In this document: positions 1 to 6,945 of the stretch, in pieces | Numbering within the stretch: position 1 is the stretch's first letter | Layout of the letters: every line of letters begins with the position of its first letter | Source of the DNA: Algoriphagus sp. AK58 | Lineage (GTDB): Bacteria; Bacteroidota; Bacteroidia; Cytophagales; Cyclobacteriaceae | NCBI RefSeq assembly: GCF_014324365.1 | Contig: NZ_QEIG01000008.1 | Location: forward strand, 791,078 to 855,077 | Direction: 5' to 3' | Length of the DNA: 64,000 bases | Made by a program: the position numbers and the translations under genes | The notes under the pieces: model-generated | The model's database searches: none | What the model saw: only the letters and a program-made list of their open reading frames with translations | Told to the model about the DNA's origin: nothing

Positions 1-1
1 T

Positions 2-643
2 GGACCGGACATCAGCACCACCCTTTTCTACAACACAAAAGGCGTTCAAACAGACAACAATTCATTCTTTTCTTACAATGTACGATTCCGAAGCCAAAGC
101 AATCTCAGCACTTTCTTGATCTATGATTTTGTGAAACTTCAGGCTCCATTTGATCCCACCAATTCAGGTAACGAAAAACTACCCGTCGGTTCGGATCATT
201 ACGCCTACAGTTGGAGAACAGAGTATGTATCCAAACCACAAAGTCTTTTTACCTATGGCTTTATTACCAGATTTGGGGGATACTATGCAAATGGAGAATT
301 ATACACTCTGAGCACTGACCTAGGTTACCGTTTCCAGCCTTATGTCAGCTTGGCATTAAATACCACGTTTAACAAAATTATCCTTCCGGAACCTTGGGGC
401 AATACGGACTACTGGTTGGTAGGTCCAAGAGTAGATGTCACCATGACAAACACCGTATTCTTTACCGCTTTTGTTCAGTACAACGAGCAGATCAATAATA
501 TTAACTTGAATACCCGGTTTCAATGGCGGTTCAAGCCAGCCTCTGACTTGTTCTTGGTGTACACGGACAATTACCTGCCCGCTCCATTCAATGTGAAGAA
601 TCGCTCAGTGGTGCTGAAATTTACTTATTGGTGGAATGTGTAG
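2..643 (+). CDS. DUF5916-type outer-membrane protein, C-terminal fragment
   Basis: The reading frame is open from the window edge to the TAG at 641-643, so only the C-terminal 213 residues are seen and the true start lies upstream. The segment is rich in alternating aromatic and polar residues, as in a transmembrane beta-barrel, and ends in KFTYWWNV, an aromatic terminus typical of outer-membrane proteins. The motifs RFQWRFKPASDLFLVYTDNY and NRSVVLKFTYW match my memory of the end of the DUF5916 family, long Bacteroidota proteins with an N-terminal CBM9-like domain and a C-terminal barrel. The function of that family is poorly defined. No partner gene is visible on the left, and the next gene is 370 bp downstream. 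Confidence 0.7.
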   Translation, partial: GPDISTTLFYNTKGVQTDNNSFFSYNVRFRSQSNLSTFLIYDFVKLQAPFDPTNSGNEKLPVGSDHYAYSWRTEYVSKPQSLFTYGFITRFGGYYANGELYTLSTDLGYRFQPYVSLALNTTFNKIILPEPWGNTDYWLVGPRVDVTMTNTVFFTAFVQYNEQINNINLNTRFQWRFKPASDLFLVYTDNYLPAPFNVKNRSVVLKFTYWWNV

Positions 644-796
644 GCTGGGGTTTCCAATTTTATACTTTCTTCTCGCGACTAAGTAATGACTTACCCTTGG
701 GGTGGTTGAAAGGCCAAAGTTTACTGGAAAGAGCTGATTGTTAAAAAATTGCTGACTAAATCATATATAGCCCACGATCAAAATTCACACATAAAA

Positions 797-904
797 CTAC
801 ATTTCACCGATCTTCCTGATCATTTCCTTCAGGTATTTTAGCTCTTTTTCGACCTCAACTAGTTTCTTTAGGAAAATGTCAAATCGCTCCTCAGTTTGCG
901 AGGC
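797..904 (-). pseudogene. Possible remnant of a coiled-coil protein C-terminus
   Basis: On the minus strand, 35 codons read ASQTEERFDIFLKKLVEVEK and on to a TAG at 799-797. They are charged and heptad-like, so coding-like. Upstream in the same frame there are two stops within ten codons and no start, so this is at best the tail of a lost gene. The family is unknown. The rest of the 644-1013 gap holds AT-rich DNA and the dyad repeats described separately. Confidence 0.3.
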
Positions 905-930
905 TTATGCTGCTGGAATTCCCGAAAAAG

Positions 931-994
931 CCTAATATTTAGATTGTAATCTAAAAAATAGGCCTAAAATTTAGAATGTAATCAAAAAATTAGG
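931..994. repeat. Two tandem 32-bp dyad repeats upstream of the AAA ATPase
   Basis: Two head-to-tail 32-bp units (931-962 and 963-994) both begin CCTAA and end AGG. Each is an inverted repeat around a central GT: in unit 1 the core TTTAGATTGTAATCTAAA is a perfect 8-bp dyad and the near-perfect arms extend to 15 bp. Unit 2 is a diverged copy. The second unit ends 19 bp before the ATG of the DUF4143 ATPase, so the array covers its promoter region. It could be a double operator, or the end of a mobile unit. Confidence 0.7.
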
Positions 995-1013
995 CATTTT
1001 TGACAAAAAATTT

Positions 1014-2150
1014 ATGGAAATGATCAAACGCAAACTTTCAGAAAAGCTAGTCCAAAGCTGCTTCAGAGGTAAAGTGATTATCCTTTTGGGAGCTCGGCAG
1101 GTCGGCAAAACCACCCTCTTGAAAGAATTGGTAAAAGTGGTCAATTCACCTTACACTTGGTTTAACGCAGATGAAGCTGATATTTTGGAAGCTTTTACTT
1201 CTGCGGTGACAAGTACCCAATTAATCCACCTGATTGGTAAAGACTCGAGATTGGTAATCATTGATGAAGCACAGCAAATTACTGATGTCGGAAAGAAATT
1301 AAAGCTAATTCATGATAGTCGGCCTGATATTCAATTAATTGTCACCGGATCTTCGGCATTTGATCTTCTAGATCAAACCTCCGAGCCGCTTACTGGTAGA
1401 AAGAGAACCTTCCATCTTTTTCCAATAAGTTATTTCGAAACAGAAAATCACACTTCTCCTTTGGAAGCCAAACGCTTACTGGACACGCGTCTGTCTTTTG
1501 GACTCTATCCTGATGTGATCAATAATCCTGGGCATGAGAAGGAAATATTAATTGAAATTGCCCAAAGTTATCTCTATAAAGATGTATTGAAAATGGATGG
1601 TATCCGCAAGCCAAGCCATCTGGAAAAACTATTAAAGGCTTTGGCATTTCAAGTGGGCAGTGAGGTAAGTTATCATGAATTAGCCCAAATCATCGGAAAC
1701 ATTGATACCTCAACTGTGGAGAAGTACCTAGATTTATTGGAGAAGGCATTCGTGGTTTTCAAACTTCCTGCCTTCAACCGGAATTTGAGAAATGAAATCA
1801 AGAAAGGGAAGAAATATTACTTCTATGACAATGGCATTCGTAACGTGCTGATCAATAATTTCACCTTTCCGGAGATGAGGATGGATAAAGGTGCACTTTG
1901 GGAAAATTTCCTGATCTCAGAGCGGTTGAAAGCTAATTCTTATGCTGGAAGGTTTGTCAACAGTTACTTTTGGCGGACCCACGATCAGGCTGAGATTGAC
2001 TACCTTGAGGAAACTGATGGAATTATCCATGCATTTGAATTAAAATGGCAAGAAAAAAAGGTCAGATTTCCGGCCTCCTTCCTGGAGACCTATCCCAATC
2101 ATCAAACCCATGTGGTAAGTCGGGGTACATTTGAGGAATTTGTCAGGTAA
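1014..2150 (+). CDS. AAA family ATPase with C-terminal DUF4143 domain
   Basis: A 378-residue cytoplasmic protein. The N-terminal AAA domain has a Walker A motif GARQVGKT (residues 26-33) and a Walker B motif LVIIDE (79-84), followed by a sensor-like IVTGSSAFDLL. The C-terminal part, with an LWENFLISERL segment and a late EIDYLEE/ELKW pattern, is the DUF4143 region, which resembles a PD-(D/E)XK nuclease fold. Proteins of this architecture are common as solitary genes in Bacteroidota and archaea and have no settled role. The ATG at 1014 is used; a second ATG at 1020 is also possible. The gene has no operon partner and is preceded by two tandem dyad repeats that probably affect its expression. 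No transposase lies next to it. Confidence 0.85.
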   Translation: MEMIKRKLSEKLVQSCFRGKVIILLGARQVGKTTLLKELVKVVNSPYTWFNADEADILEAFTSAVTSTQLIHLIGKDSRLVIIDEAQQITDVGKKLKLIHDSRPDIQLIVTGSSAFDLLDQTSEPLTGRKRTFHLFPISYFETENHTSPLEAKRLLDTRLSFGLYPDVINNPGHEKEILIEIAQSYLYKDVLKMDGIRKPSHLEKLLKALAFQVGSEVSYHELAQIIGNIDTSTVEKYLDLLEKAFVVFKLPAFNRNLRNEIKKGKKYYFYDNGIRNVLINNFTFPEMRMDKGALWENFLISERLKANSYAGRFVNSYFWRTHDQAEIDYLEETDGIIHAFELKWQEKKVRFPASFLETYPNHQTHVVSRGTFEEFVR

Positions 2151-2250
2151 TTTTATTTTTTGTATATCCGCAATTTTACCAGCCTAAAGTGAAAGTAGAA
2201 TAAGATGTATGAAGGCGATAGTATTACAAAATTTCAAATCTCTTTCTTAA

Positions 2251-2440
2251 GTAGCTCCGAAGGAGCCAAACGATTCATGACCCTGTACGAAGTGCAGGGT
2301 AACTATTGAAATTTCCCTCCTTTGAGCCCTACAAGGGTGAAACTTTAACGTGTCACCCTTGCAGGCCTCCTTTTCAATTTCATTGACTTTGCCCCCGGCT
2401 ACACCGAGGGCTATGAAATGTTACGATCCTTCGGATCTAA
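2251..2440. repeat. Cluster of short intergenic palindromes
   Basis: Inside the 571-bp gap 2151-2721 lie at least four short hairpins: GCTCCGAAGGAGC region at 2254-2266, ACCCTGTAC/GTGCAGGGT at 2280-2300, CAAGGGTGA/TCACCCTTG at 2332-2361, and GATCCTTCGGATC at 2425-2437. This looks like a REP-type array. A transposase of the kind that mobilises such elements is encoded at 38.2 kb. The rest of the gap is AT-rich with no convincing gene. Confidence 0.5.
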
Positions 2441-2721
2441 GGCTATCAAAGATTGACCTTCATTTCTACTAATTAAATTTGCCTTGTGGTTTCAATGCGG
2501 ATATATATATTTTATTTTAATTGATTATTCGCTATTCTGCCAGTTGACGAATATTCCACTGATTTTGGGCTGGAAGACCGATGACCGAAGACCGAAGATT
2601 CCCAAAAATATGGCGTTAACTTGGCCTTCTGACCTTTAGAAATGCTACTGGCAAGATTCCGTATATTCATTTTTATTTTTTTGAAACTTGTTTTAGTTAA
2701 AAATATTGCCAGAAAAAGAAG

Positions 2722-3810
2722 GTGGAATTAAAAAATCTTACCCTAATCGTTTTAATGATCATATTTCTACAGAGTTGTGGGGAAAAAGAGAAAGCTTTTT
2801 CCTATGATTCTACTAAGATAATAGAAGTCAAGTCAGACTTTTTGAAGGGCGATTCACCAGAATTTGATTTTGAATTACTCGACTCTATAAACCTTGAGGT
2901 TCCTGGAAACCCTCCCCTTACATTAATCCAAGACTTGGTTTTTTCGCAAAACTTCTTCCTTCTTTTAGATAGAAAACAAGGCCTATTAAAATTTGACAAC
3001 AATGGTATGTTTCTCTTGAAAATCGGTGAGTTTGGCGAGGGGCCAGATGAATATATTATGCCCTATGCGATTCACTTGGATGAAAAGGAAGATGTTGTCT
3101 TTGTGGCAGATTGGCAAAAAATGGTTATTCTGACATATAGCCTTGACGGAAAATTTGAATCAACAAGCAGGAAGCTTCCGGGACATCCAATCTCTTTTTA
3201 TAGCGATAATGATACCCTACTCATTGTTCAGGAGACAATAAATGGGACAAAAGAGTATCCTAGAGAGGTGATGATAAGCTCAATTGAACCCAATATTCTT
3301 GAAGTTAAAAACTGGGAAAGACCACTTTACAGCTACCATTCTAATTTCACAAATATCCATCCAATCCCCAGGATAATAAGTCGGGTAGGCAGTGTTCCCC
3401 TTTTTTATATGCCAATCATTCGGGGAGATATATCATCGCATAGTGACACGGATACGATTTTTAGAAAACAGGAGGGTCGATTGACCCCAGAATACCTACT
3501 TCATTTCATTGGATTTGACACCACACTTCAATTGGGAATGTGGCAAGTGGTGATGTCAAATAGCCATGCGTTTTTACGAATTGTATATGATAATTCTTCC
3601 TATTTTATAGTAATTGATTTAGAAACCAATCGTCCCCTAATTCATTTAAGGAAATTATTTGATCAGGCGATGACAGATGAAATGATTCCAAGGCCTATTA
3701 AAGGAGATCGGTATTATTCCATTCTTAGGGATAGGGCGAATGGTTTGGAGAGAAATCCACGAATAGTGTTTTATCGTTTTCCGTTGGAAATCAATCAAAA
3801 TTCACATTGA
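2722..3810 (+). CDS. 6-bladed beta-propeller lipoprotein
   Basis: A 362-residue protein with a GTG start; there is no better start near the lipoprotein signal MELKNLTLIVLMIIFLQSC. The lipobox LQSC (Cys19) predicts an acylated, probably periplasm- or surface-facing protein. The body has repeated patterns such as FLLLDRKQGLLKFDNNGMFL followed by GEFGEGPDEYIMP, which are hallmarks of the Bacteroidota 6-bladed beta-propeller (TolB-like/NHL-like) lipoproteins. Their ligands are generally unknown. The last 20 bp overlap the 3' end of the convergent DUF5686 gene, so the two transcripts run into each other. Confidence 0.75.
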   Translation: MELKNLTLIVLMIIFLQSCGEKEKAFSYDSTKIIEVKSDFLKGDSPEFDFELLDSINLEVPGNPPLTLIQDLVFSQNFFLLLDRKQGLLKFDNNGMFLLKIGEFGEGPDEYIMPYAIHLDEKEDVVFVADWQKMVILTYSLDGKFESTSRKLPGHPISFYSDNDTLLIVQETINGTKEYPREVMISSIEPNILEVKNWERPLYSYHSNFTNIHPIPRIISRVGSVPLFYMPIIRGDISSHSDTDTIFRKQEGRLTPEYLLHFIGFDTTLQLGMWQVVMSNSHAFLRIVYDNSSYFIVIDLETNRPLIHLRKLFDQAMTDEMIPRPIKGDRYYSILRDRANGLERNPRIVFYRFPLEINQNSH

Positions 3811-6442
3811 GGAAAGTGGCTATTCCAAACAAGGGAGAAGCCCTTAGAAAATCCCCATTCTCGAAGCCCGCAGCAAATTCCACCCGGAAAAAACGGAACA
3901 GATTATCCAAAGAATACCCGATCTCTGTATAATGTGGAGAGTATTCGGTTTTTAGGTAATTGATGAAAATATTTTCCCTAACCCCCGAAAACCGCAACAT
4001 GGGCAATTGGGTAAACAAGAACTTTCTGAACTGATAATGCGCGATTGCAGACACATATGCTCCAGAGGTGCTGTAGCGGTAGTAGTCCATCACCCGATAA
4101 TTGGAAGCTGCTCCCATATTGGAAAAAATGGTCCGGTTACCCCCAAAGTGCTTGAAATCCTGAAAATAAACCTGATCGCTGTTTAAAAATGTACCCCCAG
4201 TCACGTTGAAATCCAACTTTCCGCTGACACCAAACTTCACCGCATGCTGAATCGAGGTTTCTAATTGATCAAAATCTGCAGCAGGTCCTGAACCCACCAG
4301 GTTTGGTAATGCTTTTTGATAGGTAAATGTGACTAGTGGCGAGCGCTCGTAATTGGGTGATTTGCGCCCATTCCGAATGGTATAGGACAAGCCTGGTCGC
4401 CATTCCACCGAACCGTGAATTTTGGCAATTCGGTGATTGGAAAATGCCTCATCCCCTGCTTCCACATTTTCAGGACGGTTGGAGGTATATACTCTTTCCG
4501 GCTTATTATAAAAACTGTAGTCAGAGGTATTTTCCAAAGTCCTTCTCTCCGCATAGGTGAAATTGACCCGATAGGTCAATCCATAATTGACGCGATGAGA
4601 CCAATAGGCGCGGGCAAAATCCTGCTCATAGAGTTTCATGTAATTTCTTCGAACCAAGAGCGAATAAGCAGCATTGACCTGTTCCTGAATAGGTTCCTCT
4701 GAATTGAACTGATAAATAAACCTTCCACCCTCTACTCCCCAAGTTTGCCCCGAGGTGGGCTGGGTATGAGACCACCGGAAATTGACCTTGCTGTAAAACC
4801 GCTTACTGGAGAAGCCATACCGGAGTTCCGGCTCGATATTGAAGCTCTTGCGCAGGCGATTGACTGAATCGGCAAGTTTGACTTCTTCATACTTTCGGTA
4901 GAAAAGTGCCATCCCCACCTTCCAACCTTCCACCGTATTAAACGAAAACTTGGTCCAGTTTTGCCGGAAGCCTACGGAAACCCCTTTGCCAAAACTGTAG
5001 GATGCGCCATTGAGGAAATCTAATGGTTTGTATTTACTTCTGGCTTTCTTAGCGACCGAATCCACTTCACTTACTTTGGCAACTTCGATCGTCGCCAGAC
5101 TGTCGTCTCTTCGGTAACCTTCGATTTCTTTGAGGGTGAGGGGCACAGGCCTGATGCTGTCCCAATAGCTCAGATTTCTTTTTCGGGCCAAGGTATCCAC
5201 ACTGTAACTTCTTTCGGATACCACATCCCTTTTATCTTCTTCTATCTGTTCTTTAAGTACCTCTTTTTCATATTCATTAAGGAGCTTGCGATATTCCTTT
5301 GGGGTTTTGGGCTCCTCGCTTGCCAATTGCTCCAAAGCCGATACTGACTTTGAAAACTTCGCAGCATTATCCGGCACCTCCTGGATTTTTTCATCGATAA
5401 TCTGAGGCTTGTACGCTAGATCAGGATTGAGGGTGACGTCATATTCTCTGGTAGAAGCCAAATATTGAAACTCCCCAGCGAAGCCAAAAATTTTCCCTCC
5501 AAAGGTGTACGTATGGGTCAAGGGCATCCACACGTTATCTGCTACTGGGGCATATTGTTGCTTGGCTGTAATCTGAAAGCCCAACAGTGAAGTCTTCAAA
5601 TCCAGGCTGTGAATTGCCCACAGGTCTTCGATAATGTATAGGTATCCCTCAAAGACCCTTTCCCCTCGTGATCTTGGAGTCACCCGGATCTTACTCACCA
5701 TGACGTTTTGGTCAAAAAAGCTTCCCTCATACTTAAATTGATAGTATTGAAAGGCATACCTGGAAAGTGGGGAGACAATCTCGTTGATCTGATCCTGATA
5801 AAATGAGGTTTGAATATAAGGTGCAGGAGAAGTCCCTTGATTATCTCCGTTGGTGCGGATGGAAATCACTTTTTCCTCCACCTTGTCAGGAAGAGTAAAT
5901 GTAATTCTCGATACAGATTCTGAGGTATACGCCTCATTTAGTTTAAGCCCCTCCTCTTCTAATTTTTTCTTAAGGAAAAAAGGAGCATCGGTGAGTTGAC
6001 CGGTTCCTTTGAGATAGACAGTCATAGAATACTTCTGAAGCTGAAGCCGATGGTATTTTGCTTTTGCAATAGCCTTTCTCATAATGGTGAGGGCAGGGTC
6101 TTCTGCCCCGGCACGCACCTCTACCTGACTGAGGTTATAGATTTGGGTTTCAAGAGAAAAATCCAGGTCAACCCAATCAGAACCAATTTCCACCGTTTTT
6201 ATTTGGGACTTATAACCCAAATACTGGACTACCACATCATAAAATCCCGGCTTCAGTCTGAATTCATACAATCCGTTTTCATTGGTGGGCACGCCATCCT
6301 CGAGGTTTCGGATAAAAACAGAGGCAAAAGCCAAAGGTTCTCCCTCCTGGGAACTTACCTTGCCACGAATACCTTGCCCCACCGCCTGAAAGCCATTAGC
6401 GAAAAAAATCAGCAAGGAAACAAAATGTAACAGTCGGTTCAT
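3791..6442 (-). CDS. DUF5686 family outer-membrane protein with carboxypeptidase-like domain
   Basis: About 883 residues. I chose the ATG at 6442, which gives the signal peptide MNRLLHFVSLLIFFANGFQA; an upstream extension to 6487 would put 15 odd residues before it. After cleavage a carboxypeptidase-regulatory-like beta-sandwich follows (GIRGKVSSQEGEPLAFASVF, LEDGVPTNENGLYEFRL). The DUF5686 region comes next, with the marker EDPALTIMRKAIAKAKYHR, then a long C-terminal part that looks like an outer-membrane barrel and ends in FLNVNFD. The family is common in Bacteroidota near SusC-type genes; the molecular role is not established. It is divergent from susC, with a 503-bp spacer between them, and converges with the propeller lipoprotein. 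Confidence 0.85.
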   Translation of the reverse strand: MNRLLHFVSLLIFFANGFQAVGQGIRGKVSSQEGEPLAFASVFIRNLEDGVPTNENGLYEFRLKPGFYDVVVQYLGYKSQIKTVEIGSDWVDLDFSLETQIYNLSQVEVRAGAEDPALTIMRKAIAKAKYHRLQLQKYSMTVYLKGTGQLTDAPFFLKKKLEEEGLKLNEAYTSESVSRITFTLPDKVEEKVISIRTNGDNQGTSPAPYIQTSFYQDQINEIVSPLSRYAFQYYQFKYEGSFFDQNVMVSKIRVTPRSRGERVFEGYLYIIEDLWAIHSLDLKTSLLGFQITAKQQYAPVADNVWMPLTHTYTFGGKIFGFAGEFQYLASTREYDVTLNPDLAYKPQIIDEKIQEVPDNAAKFSKSVSALEQLASEEPKTPKEYRKLLNEYEKEVLKEQIEEDKRDVVSERSYSVDTLARKRNLSYWDSIRPVPLTLKEIEGYRRDDSLATIEVAKVSEVDSVAKKARSKYKPLDFLNGASYSFGKGVSVGFRQNWTKFSFNTVEGWKVGMALFYRKYEEVKLADSVNRLRKSFNIEPELRYGFSSKRFYSKVNFRWSHTQPTSGQTWGVEGGRFIYQFNSEEPIQEQVNAAYSLLVRRNYMKLYEQDFARAYWSHRVNYGLTYRVNFTYAERRTLENTSDYSFYNKPERVYTSNRPENVEAGDEAFSNHRIAKIHGSVEWRPGLSYTIRNGRKSPNYERSPLVTFTYQKALPNLVGSGPAADFDQLETSIQHAVKFGVSGKLDFNVTGGTFLNSDQVYFQDFKHFGGNRTIFSNMGAASNYRVMDYYRYSTSGAYVSAIAHYQFRKFLFTQLPMLRFSGVRENIFINYLKTEYSPHYTEIGYSLDNLFRFFRVEFAAGFENGDFLRASPLFGIATFLNVNFD

Positions 6443-6736
6443 AAAAGAAAGAAATTGTTTACTTAAAGATGCGGAAAGTAACGACAAGGTTGCCTCTCTT
6501 GTTTTTAAAAAATGTTACCATCAAGAATATATAAGATATAGTAATACATATAATAAATTAAGACAAGACCTTGAACACCCAAAGGATTCAGCTTTTGGCT
6601 TTTTAGAGAAAAATCCTAAAGACAGAAGACTTTTTTAATTTTTTCATAGATGTCGAAAATGACTCAAAATCCCACTTATTTTTTTCCTCTTAATTTTCAT
6701 ATAATTAATAAAAATTGATTTTTTTAAGTATCAGCA

Positions 6737-6756
6737 AATGGAAAACGTTTTCCATT
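6737..6756. promoter_or_regulatory. Perfect 20-bp palindrome, LacI-type operator candidate
   Basis: AATGGAAAACGTTTTCCATT is a perfect inverted repeat with a central CG, the shape bound by LacI/PurR-family regulators. It lies 190 bp upstream of the susC ATG and directly upstream of a plausible -33 element, in the spacer between the divergent DUF5686 and susC genes. No LacI-family regulator is encoded in the window, so the protein that binds is unknown. Confidence 0.6.
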
Positions 6757-6761
6757 GAATT

Positions 6762-6794
6762 ATTGATTGCATTTGGTTAGTTTACTTAGATTTT
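6762..6794 (+). promoter_or_regulatory. Possible susC promoter
   Basis: ATTG at 6762-6765 and TAGATTTT at 6787-6794, 21 bp apart, approximate the Bacteroidota TTTG / TAnnTTTG promoter (3 of 4 and 5 of 6 fixed bases). The start would be near 6801, leaving a leader of about 145 nt before susC. The match is imperfect. Confidence 0.35.
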
Positions 6795-6945
6795 TATTAA
6801 AATATACATTATTCTGTTGGAAATAGAAATTTTCAAGGGGAAGAGAGGCAATTGTTAAGATTTGCAAAATCAAATTCCTTGAGTCACATTAGACTTGAAA
6901 TTAAGTACTCATACCTATTTCGCTTTTTTAAAAACAACAAACCCT

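Noticed and set aside
1014..2150. Phage-defence system
   Set aside because: The DUF4143 ATPase is solitary, with no effector, restriction or toxin gene beside it.
4333..4702. Open frames on both strands inside the DUF5686 gene
   Set aside because: They lie within a well-supported gene and have no family features or start context.
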